64,000 nucleotides of DNA, taken from the NCBI RefSeq assembly GCF_029439465.1, contig NZ_JAROAV010000033.1, positions 186,001 through 250,000 on the forward strand. The letters are read 5' to 3'. A program made the translations under genes and the position numbers. The DNA comes from Luteipulveratus flavus. Its GTDB lineage: Bacteria > Actinomycetota > Actinomycetes > Actinomycetales > Dermatophilaceae. The notes under the pieces were generated by a model, which worked only from the letters and a program-made list of their open reading frames with translations, ran no database searches and was not told the DNA's origin. Position 1 is the stretch's first letter. Each line of letters begins with the position of its first letter. Of this stretch, positions 8,517 to 18,819 are shown piece after piece.

Positions 8517-8849
8517 TCAGGTGGCGAGCGCGTCGACGGCCTCAGCCGACACGTCGAGGACGACGGTGTGGTAGCTCTCGATCCGCGACAGGATCGCCTC
8601 GCGCGGACCTGTCCGCCATGCCTCGCTGGAGTAGAACGAGGTCTCGAGGAAGTGCCGCTCCTCGGCACTCGCGAACGCCCGGATCAGGCACGCCTCGTCG
8701 TGCCCGTCCTCCGACGTCAGCGACCGCTCGGCCCGGACGACGCGGATGCCGTGCTGCTCCAGCAGCGGGAACGCCTGCTCGCGCATCACGCCGACGAACT
8801 CCTCGGCGGTCCCCGGGTGCAGTCGGTAGGTACGGATCTCCAGCAGCAT
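8517..8849 (-). CDS. NIPSNAP-like small dimeric alpha/beta-barrel protein
   Basis: A 110-residue protein beginning MLLEIRTYRLHPGTAEEF, the signature of NIPSNAP-family proteins (ferredoxin-like dimeric alpha/beta barrel). Biochemical role is unknown; such proteins occur next to many oxidoreductases and are sometimes called stress or sensory proteins. The start at 8849 fits the family N-terminus exactly. It ends 13 bases from the convergent tesB stop. Confidence 0.8.
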   Translation of the reverse strand: MLLEIRTYRLHPGTAEEFVGVMREQAFPLLEQHGIRVVRAERSLTSEDGHDEACLIRAFASAEERHFLETSFYSSEAWRTGPREAILSRIESYHTVVLDVSAEAVDALAT

Positions 8850-8950
8850 GGTCGGCAGTGTGCACCATGCCCGAGAGGCTTGTGCCCAGTCGGCGGACAG
8901 CCGTACGGGGCGACGTCGTCCGCCGCCCCGTACGCCGTGCCGCCGCGAGC

Positions 8951-10798
8951 TCAGCCGGTGGTCGCGGCCCCGTAGATGTCCTGGTCCAGGCCGCCCGCGT
9001 TCGGGCAGGCGTCCGGACCGTACCCACCGCCGGGCTGAGGTGCCCGGCACTGCAGCACGTCGAAGCCCTCACCGCCGACGTACCGCGGGTCGTCGCCGGG
9101 TGCGACCTGTCGGGTGTCGGTCCAGGTGTTGTACGCCTGAGCCCCGACCGAGGACACGTAGTTGTAGTCACCGTGGAAGGGCACCTGCCGGTCGCCGAAC
9201 ATCTCGTAGTTCGGCATCTGGCTGCTGCGGGACAGCCGCGCGGTGGCCCAGGACGTGCCGCCGTCGCGCGACGAGGCACCGTAGGTGTCGAGACCCAGGG
9301 TGGCGGTAGCGAAACCGCCCCTGTCGCGGACGGCTCCGTCGTTGCCGGGCGGGTACTGCACGCTGTACGCCGGGTCGTTGCGGCTGTCGTGCCACACCGC
9401 GTGCAGGACTCCCCCGTCGGCGTTGATGTCGGGGAAGAACTGGTGACCCCGTGCTGTGGGCGCCAGGCGCCTCGGCGTGGACCAGGTGCTACCGCTCAGG
9501 GAGGTGAAGTAGATCCCGCCCTGTCCGACCCGCAACGTCGTCCCTACCGGGTCGGCGGTGTTGTACGTCGTCTGCGAGGCCTGCTCGGTGCCCGGGACGG
9601 TGGCGTCGTAGACGAGGTAGACGCGCTGGTCGGCGGCCTTCGGGTCGGCCGTGATGCGCGGCTGGCTGTCGTGCCGGAAGAACACGAACCCGCTCCGGCA
9701 CGCGAACGGACCCGAGCCGCAGTCCCGGCTGTCGCCGACCGACTCCTCGCCGGCCTCCGACTCCGGCCCGTCACTGTTCTCGTACGCCTGCTCGTGCGCC
9801 TCCTCCGCGGCGGCGCCGTTGCGGGCGGTGTCGGCCGCGTCGAACGGCTCGAAGGTCGCCGCGGTCCGCGGCTTGCTGAAGCTGCGCCCGCCGTCGGTCG
9901 AGACGACGTACTGGATCGAGCTCTCCTGCTGGCCACGGTTCGTCTCGAACTGGCGGTAGGCGACGTACACCGTGCCGTTGCTGGTCACCGCGATGTCGGC
10001 GAACTGCACGTTCTTGGACCCGGTCGAGATCTTCGTGGGGTGGCTGAACGTCGCGCCGTGGTCGGTGCTGCGGGTGAACAGGATCTCGTTGTTGCCCGCC
10101 CGGCCCTGGAACACGCTCCACGCACCGTAGACGTTGCCGTTGTAGGGGGAGGAGACGCCGCGGTCGACCTCCAGCGAGGTCTTGTCGTTGAACCGGCCGT
10201 TCACCGCCGGGGTCCCGCTGCCGACGATGACCGTCCGGACGTAGCGCGCGGCGTCCTGGTCGTACGTCGCGATCCAGACCGAGCCGTTCTGCGGGGCGGC
10301 GCGGTTGAACGCGTTGCCCATGTAGAACAGCCGCCCCGAGGTGTCCCACGCCTGGACCGGGTCGCCGGCGTTGGTGATGCCGCGCTGGTGCAACGGGCTG
10401 GCCAGCCCCTCCGGTGACTGGTCGGTCGGGTAGCCCGGCAGGAGGCTGTTGGTCCAGGTGCCGCCGGAGTCGGTGCTGCGGTAGAAGCCGGTCCAGGTGC
10501 CGCCCGCCAGCTCGGTGGTGCAGTAGTCGTTGGAGCCGGACACCACGACGTTCGGCGTTCGGGCGTCGATCGCGGCCGACGGCTCGTTCTGCTGGCGCCG
10601 GTTGCCCCCGCACCGGGTGATCGCGTCACCGGCTGTGGGTGCCCGCCCGTTGGCCTTGACGTAAGGCCTGTCCACCGACACCGGGATGTCGGTGCGGACC
10701 ACGGTGGTCGCCGAGGCGCTGAGGAAGGCAGAGGAGCCGGCGAGCGCTACGGCCGACAGCCCTGCCGCTGCTGCAAAGCGTGTTCGATGACGGAGCAT
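8951..10798 (-). CDS. Secreted sialidase-fold (BNR/Asp-box repeat) protein
   Basis: A 615-residue exported protein. The N-terminus (MLRHRTRFAAAAGLSAVALA, then SSAFLSASA) is a Sec signal peptide of about 30 residues. The body carries at least four Asp-box repeats (STDSGGTW, STDHGATF, STDGGRSF, SRDGGTSW), which mark six-bladed beta-propellers of the sialidase superfamily. An acidic insert lies at about 345-375 (EEAHEQAYENSDGPESEAGEE). I do not see a clear sialidase Arg triad or FRIP motif, so enzyme activity is unproven; a glycan-binding or glycosidase role is possible. The ATG at 10798 has AAGGAGAG upstream. Confidence 0.82.
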   Translation of the reverse strand: MLRHRTRFAAAAGLSAVALAGSSAFLSASATTVVRTDIPVSVDRPYVKANGRAPTAGDAITRCGGNRRQQNEPSAAIDARTPNVVVSGSNDYCTTELAGGTWTGFYRSTDSGGTWTNSLLPGYPTDQSPEGLASPLHQRGITNAGDPVQAWDTSGRLFYMGNAFNRAAPQNGSVWIATYDQDAARYVRTVIVGSGTPAVNGRFNDKTSLEVDRGVSSPYNGNVYGAWSVFQGRAGNNEILFTRSTDHGATFSHPTKISTGSKNVQFADIAVTSNGTVYVAYRQFETNRGQQESSIQYVVSTDGGRSFSKPRTAATFEPFDAADTARNGAAAEEAHEQAYENSDGPESEAGEESVGDSRDCGSGPFACRSGFVFFRHDSQPRITADPKAADQRVYLVYDATVPGTEQASQTTYNTADPVGTTLRVGQGGIYFTSLSGSTWSTPRRLAPTARGHQFFPDINADGGVLHAVWHDSRNDPAYSVQYPPGNDGAVRDRGGFATATLGLDTYGASSRDGGTSWATARLSRSSQMPNYEMFGDRQVPFHGDYNYVSSVGAQAYNTWTDTRQVAPGDDPRYVGGEGFDVLQCRAPQPGGGYGPDACPNAGGLDQDIYGAATTG

Positions 10799-11019
10799 GT
10801 GACTCTCCTTGCGCGTGACCGCGCTGTCGCACACCCCGCTACCCCCGCATCGAGGCGTGTCCGGAGGCGACCGTCGGTAGGCGGTCGTCGTCGTCAGATC
10901 GACGGGCTCGCGCTCGAGCATGGTGCGGCGGGGGCGTGGGCGATGCCGGTCCGGCCAGGCCAGGCTGCCACCGCCGCGCTGCGTGGACAAGATTCTTGCC
11001 GTTCCACGTGAAGACGCCC

Positions 11020-11640
11020 ATGCCTCTGGCGACGCCGTTGTCCCCGGTGACCCTCTCGGGTCACCTCGTCCGCCTCGAGCCCCTCGCGCACGCTCATCTG
11101 CCCGGCCTGCAGGAGGCGGCCGCGGACGGACGGATGTGGGAGCGGTGGTACACCTCGGTGGCCCGCCCGGAGGACATGGCCGCCGACATCGAGCGACGGC
11201 TGGCGATGCAGGAACGCGGCGAGATGCTCGCGTTCACCGCCGTCCGCCGGGAGGACGACGCGGTGCTCGGCGGGACGACGTTCTACGACATCGACGCCGA
11301 CGTGCCGCGCGTGTCGATCGGCTACACCTGGAACCGCGAGTCGGCGCACGGGACGGGCACCAACCCGGAGTCGAAGCTGCTGCTGATGACCCACGCGTTC
11401 GAGACGTTCGGTGTGCAGTGCGTGCGCTACGAGACGAGCTGGATGAACGCTCAGTCCCGGGCGGCGATCGAGCGCCTGGGCGCCCGGCGGGACGGCGTGC
11501 TGCGGGCCGACCGGCGCGAGCGCACCGGGTCGTTGCGAGACACCGTCGTCTACTCGGTCCTCGCCTCGGAGTGGCCGTCGGTCAAGGACGGCCTGCTGCA
11601 CCGGCTGCGCAACCGGGTCCCCGCAGCGCCGCCGGAGTGA
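11020..11640 (+). CDS. GNAT-family N-acetyltransferase
   Basis: A 206-residue protein of the RimJ/RimL-like GNAT group, transferring acetyl from acetyl-CoA to an unknown amine. It has VTLSGHLVRLEPLAHAHL at the N-terminus, a beta4 strand (VSIGYTWNRESAHGTG) and an acetyl-CoA-binding region in which the usual Arg/Gln-x-x-Gly-x-Gly/Ala loop reads as SAHGTGTNPESK, followed by FETFGVQCVRYETSWMNAQSRAAIERLGA, the usual alpha4 Asn/Ser-rich motif. ATG 11020 has only a weak GAAG upstream. A strong terminator follows. Confidence 0.85.
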   Translation: MPLATPLSPVTLSGHLVRLEPLAHAHLPGLQEAAADGRMWERWYTSVARPEDMAADIERRLAMQERGEMLAFTAVRREDDAVLGGTTFYDIDADVPRVSIGYTWNRESAHGTGTNPESKLLLMTHAFETFGVQCVRYETSWMNAQSRAAIERLGARRDGVLRADRRERTGSLRDTVVYSVLASEWPSVKDGLLHRLRNRVPAAPPE

Positions 11641-11646
11641 CGCAGC

Positions 11647-11684
11647 GGAGGCGCGTACCGAGTCTGGTCTCGATACGCGCCTCC
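11647..11684. terminator. Bidirectional hairpin between the GNAT gene and ettA (REP-like)
   Basis: A 16-bp stem (11647-11662 with 11669-11684, one wobble) and a 6-base loop, between convergent genes. The CTCGATACGCGC core and the following GC-rich copy (11685-11720) resemble repeat hairpins common between convergent genes in high-GC Micrococcales. There is no T-run. Confidence 0.7.
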
Positions 11685-11730
11685 GCCGGCGCTCCGGCGC
11701 TACTCGAGCGGCGAGGAGGTGCTGCCCGAC

Positions 11731-13413
<1,683 letters not shown>

Positions 13414-13461
13414 GCGGGAAAGGCTATCTGTGGCACGCCCGCGGAACCCAATCGAACCTGC

Positions 13462-13977
13462 TCAGGACGCCTGCTGGCCCACCTCGACGTACTCCGGTCC
13501 GTCGGCGTCACCCGGCGTCAGACCGATCTCCCGGACGACGTCGCCGTACGGCTCCGGCGTGGGCTCCTCCCCCGGCGCGGCCGGCTCGTCCTCGGCGAAG
13601 CGGTCCAGCCGCGGCCGCGCCTCCCGGGCGAACTGCGCCCGCCCCTGGGAGAGGTCGTGCCCGATGTGCTCCGCAGTGATGTCGATCGAGCGCTGGGTCT
13701 CGCCGTGCTGCCCGGTGTACTCCCGCACCCGCAGCTCACCGAACACCACGACCGGCTCGCCCTTGTGCAGGGAGTTGAGCGCGTTGATCGCCAGGTTGTT
13801 GAACGCCGACACGTTGTAGAAGCTGGTCGCATAGTTCACCCACGCACCCGACTCCGCGTCCTTCTTGCGGGCGTTCACCGCGATCCGCATCGAGGCGAAC
13901 GGCTCACCCTTCTTGGTGGCCCGCATGTCCGGCTCGCCCACGAGGTTGCCCGCGATCGTCACCTGAGTCCTCAGCAT
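13462..13977 (-). CDS. Single-stranded DNA-binding protein paralogue (SsbB-like)
   Basis: A 171-residue OB-fold SSB. The N-terminal domain (MLRTQVTIAGNLVGEPDMRATKKGEPFASMRIAV) and WVNYATSFYNVSAFNNLA fit the family. The C-terminus (PEYVEVGQQAS) lacks the acidic tip ending Asp-Asp-x-Pro-Phe with which housekeeping SSB recruits replication proteins. This suggests an accessory SsbB-type paralogue, possibly for recombination or DNA uptake, with SsbA elsewhere. ATG 13977 has AGGA (GAGAGGGCAGGACG) just upstream. It is upstream of ettA with no obvious terminator between. Confidence 0.88.
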   Translation of the reverse strand: MLRTQVTIAGNLVGEPDMRATKKGEPFASMRIAVNARKKDAESGAWVNYATSFYNVSAFNNLAINALNSLHKGEPVVVFGELRVREYTGQHGETQRSIDITAEHIGHDLSQGRAQFAREARPRLDRFAEDEPAAPGEEPTPEPYGDVVREIGLTPGDADGPEYVEVGQQAS

Positions 13978-14117
13978 CGTCCTGCCCTCTCGGTCACCCG
14001 GCACCGGCGGCCGGGACTGCTCTGATCGTGCGTCCCCGGGCACCTGCTCGACCACGGCCCGGATCCGCGCTGTGGAGGCCGGAGCACAAACCAGTGGGTT
14101 GTGGAGAACGGCACCCC

Positions 14118-14123
14118 TACCGT
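14118..14123 (+). promoter_or_regulatory. -10 box of the S66 peptidase gene (leaderless)
   Basis: TACCGT, seven bases before ATG 14131. This spacing decides the start in favour of 14131 over the GTG codons at 14101 and 14122. Confidence 0.5.
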
Positions 14124-14130
14124 GAGCGGC

Positions 14131-15165
14131 ATGCTCATCCCGCCACGCCCTCGTCCCGGCGACCGGGTCGCCGTCCTCTCCCCCGCCGCGGCGCTCCCCG
14201 CGATCCTGCCGGCGCCGTTCGACCTCGGTCTGCAGCGAATGGCCGACGAGCTGGGCCTCGTCCCGGTGGAGTACGCGACGACCCGGAAGTGGGGGTCCTC
14301 ACCGGCCGAGCGGGCCGCCGACGTGCACGCGGCGTTCGCCGACCCCACGATCGCGGCGGTCATGACGAGCATCGGCGGCAACGACCAGATCAAGGTCCTC
14401 CCGCACCTGGACGCCGACCTGATCCGCGCGAACCTCAAGCCGTTCTACGGGCTCAGCGACAACACCAACCTGTGCGCCTACCTGTCCAACCTCGGCATCG
14501 TGTCCTACTACGGCGGCACCGTCATGACCGTGCTCGGTCGCTACGGGTCGACCAACCCGCACAGCATGGAGGCGCTGCGCGCGGCGCTCTTCGACGGCGG
14601 CTGGTACGAGCTGCGTCCGGCCGAGCGCTGGACCGACATGGGCAAGGACTGGGCCGACCCGGCGAACCTGCTGGAGGAGCCGGAGATGTTCCCCGGCACC
14701 GGCTGGCAGTGGCACGGCGGCGCCGACACCGTCGAGGGCGACCTGTGGGGCGGCTGCCTGGAGATCGTCGACTGGAACCTGCGCGCGGCCCGCTGGCTGC
14801 GTCCCGACCACGAGTACGACGGGCACGTGCTCTTCCTGGAGACCTCGGAGGAGATGCCGAGCGCGAGCTACGTGTACGAGGTGCTGATGTGCCTGGGCGA
14901 GCGTGGGCTGCTGCAGCGGTTCAGCGCGCTGCTGATGGGCCGGCCCAAGGGCTGGGAGCTCGAGCACCAGACCACCCCGCAGGAGCGGACGGCGTACGTC
15001 GAGGCGCAGCACGAGTCGGTGCTGCGGGCCATGCGGGAGTACTCCCCCGACGTACCCGTCGTGCTGGACGTCGACCTCGGGCACACCGATCCGCAGCTCG
15101 TCGTGCCGTACGGCGGTCGGTGCCGCATCGACCCGGGCGCCCGCACCGTCGCCGTCCACTACTGA
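14131..15165 (+). CDS. S66-family LD-carboxypeptidase / MccF-like serine peptidase
   Basis: A 344-residue member of peptidase family S66, which includes muramoyl-tetrapeptide LD-carboxypeptidase (peptidoglycan recycling) and MccF (cleavage of microcin C-type aminoacyl-nucleotides). The N-terminus MLIPPRPRPGDRVAVLSP is typical. Expected catalytic elements are the nucleophile Ser in YGLSDNTNL, Glu in LFLETSEE, and His in VDLGHTDPQ. The length and the SDNTNLCAYL form look closer to the MccF-like branch than to LdcA, but this is not decisive. A cytoplasmic protein without signal peptide. Confidence 0.85.
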   Translation: MLIPPRPRPGDRVAVLSPAAALPAILPAPFDLGLQRMADELGLVPVEYATTRKWGSSPAERAADVHAAFADPTIAAVMTSIGGNDQIKVLPHLDADLIRANLKPFYGLSDNTNLCAYLSNLGIVSYYGGTVMTVLGRYGSTNPHSMEALRAALFDGGWYELRPAERWTDMGKDWADPANLLEEPEMFPGTGWQWHGGADTVEGDLWGGCLEIVDWNLRAARWLRPDHEYDGHVLFLETSEEMPSASYVYEVLMCLGERGLLQRFSALLMGRPKGWELEHQTTPQERTAYVEAQHESVLRAMREYSPDVPVVLDVDLGHTDPQLVVPYGGRCRIDPGARTVAVHY

Positions 15166-15184
15166 CCCGGCACGCCCCGCTCAT

Positions 15185-15240
15185 ACTGCGTTCGGTGTTC
15201 CTGACGTGGTTCGAGCTGCGTCAGGAACACCGAACGCAGT
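15185..15240. repeat. 22-bp-stem hairpin (family A) between convergent genes
   Basis: Perfect 22-bp arms at 15185-15206 and 15219-15240, loop of 12 bases. The arm contains GGTGTTCCTGACG. A near-identical hairpin is at 39970-40025, so it is a dispersed repeat. It probably also ends transcripts of the S66 gene and the minus-strand GTPase operon. Confidence 0.8.
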
Positions 15241-15300
15241 TCGAGCAGCGCAGCGCAGCGCGGGATGGGGACGGGCCGGGTGGGCGCCCGAGCGGGACCA

Positions 15301-16971
15301 TCAGCGGGCCGCCTCGGCGAGCTCCTCGCGCGTCGTCCGGTGGGTCTGCAGGACGTGCCTGACCGGCGCGACGATCTTCTCGTCCGCGACCGCGGTGATC
15401 GCCTTCGTGAGCTGCCGGCGGGTGGCGGCGGCCCGGTGGCGAGCGGCCCTCCGGGCGATCCACCGCGCGATCGCGGCCAGCAGCAGACCGAGCACCACGC
15501 CCCCGACGAGGAGCACCAGCGGTACCGGCAGCCAGCCCCATCGCGGCACGCCCACGTCGATCTGGACCCAGCCGAGCACCATCAGCACCAGCAGCCAGGC
15601 GAGTCCAGCCACGGCCACCGCCGCGAGCAACCACTGCAGCACGGAGAACAGCACCCACCACCACGGACGACCCGTGGGCAGCGGCGTCGACAGCACGGCC
15701 TGGTCGAGCGCGTCCGTCATCGACCGGTCCGGTGGCGTGGCCGCGTCCTGCACGGCCTCGCCCCACGAGGGCGGCAGTCCCGCGGCGGCGGACTCCCCGA
15801 GGCGGCGGGTCGCGACCTCGACGGCGGCCCGGGCCGCCGGCGTCGCGGGCGGCAGCGAGCTGCGTCCGGTCAGCACGCGGACGTCCTCCCCCGTGAGCGC
15901 GGGGCGTCCGTCGGACCCGGGACGGTCCAGCCCCAGGCGACGCAGCGGAGCGGCCCGCAGCCGGGTCGTCCATCTCGTGAACGGCCATCCGGTCGCCTGG
16001 ACCGCTCGCATGCGGTAGTCGCGCTCGACGGCCTTCTCGACCAGCGGCACCCCGGCCGCTCGACCGAGGGCGTCGACCAGCTCGGGGCTGGCCTTGGCGC
16101 TGACCTCGGGCTCGGCGTCGCCGACGTACGCCCGCAGCTCCTCCGCCCGGGAGCGCACGTCCGCGGCGAGCCGCTGCTCGGCGGCGTTCTTGGTCTGCAC
16201 GACGCGGGCGAGCTCGCGGGCGAGCTCCCACAGGCCGACGCCCGTCACCGCTGACGTCGGGATGACCGTCACCTCACCGAGGCCGTCGCGGCGCATCAGC
16301 CGCTCCAGGTCGGCGACGCACTCCTGCACCTGGGACGGGGTGAGCCGGTCCACCTGGTTGAGGACGACCAGCGTGACGGTGTCGTACGTCGCGAGTCTGC
16401 GGACGTACTCGTCGTGCAGCACCGCATCGGCGTACTTCTGCGGATCGGTGACCCAGACGAAGACGTCCGCCCGCTCCAGCACCCGGTCCGCCTCGGCGCG
16501 GTGCGCGGAGACGCGGGAGTCGAAGTCGGGCAGGTCGAGCAGGACCAGTCCGTCCAGCGCGTCCGAGTCGGCCTGCCCGCCGGCGACCTGGTGGCGGCGC
16601 TCGACCTGCAGCCAGTCCAGCACGGGCGCGCTCGGCTCGTCGCCCCAGACGGCCGCGGTCGACTGCGCCGTGGTCGGCCTGCGGGCGCCGATCCGCGAAG
16701 CCGGCTCGCCGACCAGGAAGTTGAAGATGCTGGACTTGCCGCTGCCGGTGGCCCCGGCGAGCGCCGCGACGGTTCGGGTGCCCCGGACGGCGGTGCGCTC
16801 CTGGACCTTGGCCCGCAGCGCGCGAGCGGCGGCGGCGTCCTCGGCGGGCAGGTGCGCCTCGCCCGCGTCCACCGCGCGGAGCAAGGCGTCGCTGCGAGCG
16901 ACCAGCTTCTCCTGGGACACGGTCGGGGTGACCTTGTCCGCATGCCAGAGCAGCTTGCGCAGAGGGCTCAT
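15301..16971 (-). CDS. YfjP-like GTPase with C-terminal membrane helices
   Basis: A 556-residue protein with an N-terminal G domain: Walker A GATGSGKSSIFN (about 74-85), switch LLDLPDFDS (G3, DxxD form) and NQVD (G4). Two hydrophobic helices at about 440-500 (WWWVLFSVLQWLL... and LPVPLVLLVGGVVLGLL) precede a basic C-terminus. Such GTPases belong to the broad dynamin-like/YfjP group; bacterial dynamins remodel membranes. It overlaps the upstream GTPase by ATGA (16968-16971), so both are made together and may act as a pair. Substrate and partner are unknown. Confidence 0.85.
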   Translation of the reverse strand: MSPLRKLLWHADKVTPTVSQEKLVARSDALLRAVDAGEAHLPAEDAAAARALRAKVQERTAVRGTRTVAALAGATGSGKSSIFNFLVGEPASRIGARRPTTAQSTAAVWGDEPSAPVLDWLQVERRHQVAGGQADSDALDGLVLLDLPDFDSRVSAHRAEADRVLERADVFVWVTDPQKYADAVLHDEYVRRLATYDTVTLVVLNQVDRLTPSQVQECVADLERLMRRDGLGEVTVIPTSAVTGVGLWELARELARVVQTKNAAEQRLAADVRSRAEELRAYVGDAEPEVSAKASPELVDALGRAAGVPLVEKAVERDYRMRAVQATGWPFTRWTTRLRAAPLRRLGLDRPGSDGRPALTGEDVRVLTGRSSLPPATPAARAAVEVATRRLGESAAAGLPPSWGEAVQDAATPPDRSMTDALDQAVLSTPLPTGRPWWWVLFSVLQWLLAAVAVAGLAWLLVLMVLGWVQIDVGVPRWGWLPVPLVLLVGGVVLGLLLAAIARWIARRAARHRAAATRRQLTKAITAVADEKIVAPVRHVLQTHRTTREELAEAAR

Positions 16972-18707
16972 CGCGCGTCCTTCACGGCGTTGACCGCCGC
17001 GCGGAGGCGGTCGGCGGAGTCGGGGTCCACGGACAGGCCGCGCAGGGCGTCGTCGTACCGGCGGCGCTCGTGGGCGTACAGGTCGTCGACGTGGTCCAGC
17101 AGCCGGCGACGGGCCTTGGCCGACAGGCTGCGCACCGCCTGGTCGCCGAAGATCGCCTCCAGGAGCCGCTGGGCGACGACGGCCGAGCCGCCGGCGATGC
17201 CGACCTCGGCACCGGTGAGCCCGGCGGTCGCGGAGAAGGTGATCAGCATGAGCATGACCGCGATGCCGTTGACGCCGAACGCGAGGAACCGCGCGGTCGT
17301 CCGCCGGCCGCCGGCCTCCGAGCGGACCAGCTCCAGGACCTCGCCCTGCCACTCGCGGACCAGCCGCTGGACCCGGGAGTCGAAGTCGGTGGACACCCCC
17401 GCGAGGCCGGGATCGGCGGCCAGGAGCTCCGCGCCGCCCGGGCGGGTACGCCACTGACGGGCCACCGCCAGCGCCGCGGCCTCGCCGTGGGAGGCGATCA
17501 AGGCGGCCACCCCGGTGTGCAGCGCCTCCCCCAGCTCGGCGGTGGGGACGCCCTGGCCCCGGCCGCGCAGGATCGCCGACACCTTGTCGCGCAGCTTGCC
17601 CACCCCGGCGTCGAGCTGGCGGAACCACTCACCGGTCCCGACGAACTCCTGCCAGCGGGCCAGGACCTCGCCGCGCAGCAGCGAGCCGTCGCTCATCCCC
17701 TCGGCGACCTCGTCGTGCGCGTGCTGATAGGCGACCGCGACCGTCGAGCCCAGCCCGTCCGCCGCGTCGGCCTGCTCCTGCGTCGCGTCGGCGAGCGTGC
17801 TCGCCCGGCCGGACAGCGAGTCGATCGCGCCGGTGAGCGTGCGGCGGATGACGGTCGAGCGCGCGTGAGCGTCGGCGGCGAGCGAGGTGAGCCAGGACCT
17901 CATCCGGCTGACCTCGGTGTACGGCAGCAGCCCGTGCTCGTCCAGCCGGCTCTCCAGCACCGCGAAGATCGGGGACTGCCCGAGCCCCTGGTCCATCAGC
18001 ATCTGCGCGAGGTCGGCACGGACCTCCTCCATCGCGTCGACCGGCACCCGGTTGAGCACGACGGCGACGGACGTACCGCGCTCGGTGGCCTGCTGGAGCA
18101 GCGACCAGGGCACCGCGTCGGCGTACCGCACGGCTGTCGTCACGAACAGCCACAGGTCGGCCGCGGAGAGCAGCTGGCGAGCGAGGTCGCGGTTGGCCTC
18201 GACCACGGAGTCGATGTCAGGCGCGTCCAGGAGCGCCAGGCCGGCCGGGATGTGGTCGGAGGCGACCAGCCGCAGCTGGCCCGGGTCCTCATCGGCGCCG
18301 ACGCCGCCGGTCAGCCGGGCCAGGCCGGGCAGGATCCGGTTGTCGGCGAACCAGCGCGCGTCCTGCGGGTGGTGGATGAGGACGGAGGCCCGGGTCGTCG
18401 GACGCAGCACGCCGGCGCGGCTCACCACCTCGCCGACGATGGAGCTGACCAGGGTCGACTTGCCGGCGCCGGTGGACCCGCCGACGACGCACAGCAGCGG
18501 TGCGTCCAGCGAGCGCAGCCGCGGCAGCACGTAGTCGTCCAGCTGGTTCAGCAGCTCGACCCGGTCCCGCCGCGCCTCGTCGGCACCGGCCGTGCCGATC
18601 GGCAGGGCGCTCTGCTCGACGGCTGCCCTCATCGTCTCGACCGCACCGGCAACGGCGACCGTGTCGGGGTCGACCCGTCGCGCGCCTCGGCTCCCGCTCA
18701 CGAGCAC
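16968..18707 (-). CDS. Dynamin-like GTPase, membrane-associated
   Basis: A 579-residue protein with Walker A GGSTGAGKSTLVSS (about 75-88), G3 LLDAPDIDS and G4 LNRV, then a long helical region and one or two hydrophobic segments (about 455-500, LAFGVNGIAVMLMLITFSATAGL, GIAGGSAVVAQRLLEAIFG). The layout is that of actinobacterial dynamin-like proteins, which often come in adjacent pairs (known examples: Streptomyces DynA/DynB, mycobacterial IniA/IniC); orthology with either is not claimed. GTG 18707 has AAGGA about six bases upstream. It overlaps the second GTPase by four bases. Confidence 0.85.
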   Translation of the reverse strand: MLVSGSRGARRVDPDTVAVAGAVETMRAAVEQSALPIGTAGADEARRDRVELLNQLDDYVLPRLRSLDAPLLCVVGGSTGAGKSTLVSSIVGEVVSRAGVLRPTTRASVLIHHPQDARWFADNRILPGLARLTGGVGADEDPGQLRLVASDHIPAGLALLDAPDIDSVVEANRDLARQLLSAADLWLFVTTAVRYADAVPWSLLQQATERGTSVAVVLNRVPVDAMEEVRADLAQMLMDQGLGQSPIFAVLESRLDEHGLLPYTEVSRMRSWLTSLAADAHARSTVIRRTLTGAIDSLSGRASTLADATQEQADAADGLGSTVAVAYQHAHDEVAEGMSDGSLLRGEVLARWQEFVGTGEWFRQLDAGVGKLRDKVSAILRGRGQGVPTAELGEALHTGVAALIASHGEAAALAVARQWRTRPGGAELLAADPGLAGVSTDFDSRVQRLVREWQGEVLELVRSEAGGRRTTARFLAFGVNGIAVMLMLITFSATAGLTGAEVGIAGGSAVVAQRLLEAIFGDQAVRSLSAKARRRLLDHVDDLYAHERRRYDDALRGLSVDPDSADRLRAAVNAVKDAR

Positions 18708-18819
18708 AGCATTCCTTGTGAGCGCCCGCTCTCCAAGTGGACACCGCGTCGTCGCGCCCGGTTTCTCGGTCTGTCGGCCGTCGTGACGGTGGCTCGGCGC
18801 GCCGACCGGTCTCGTCTCC

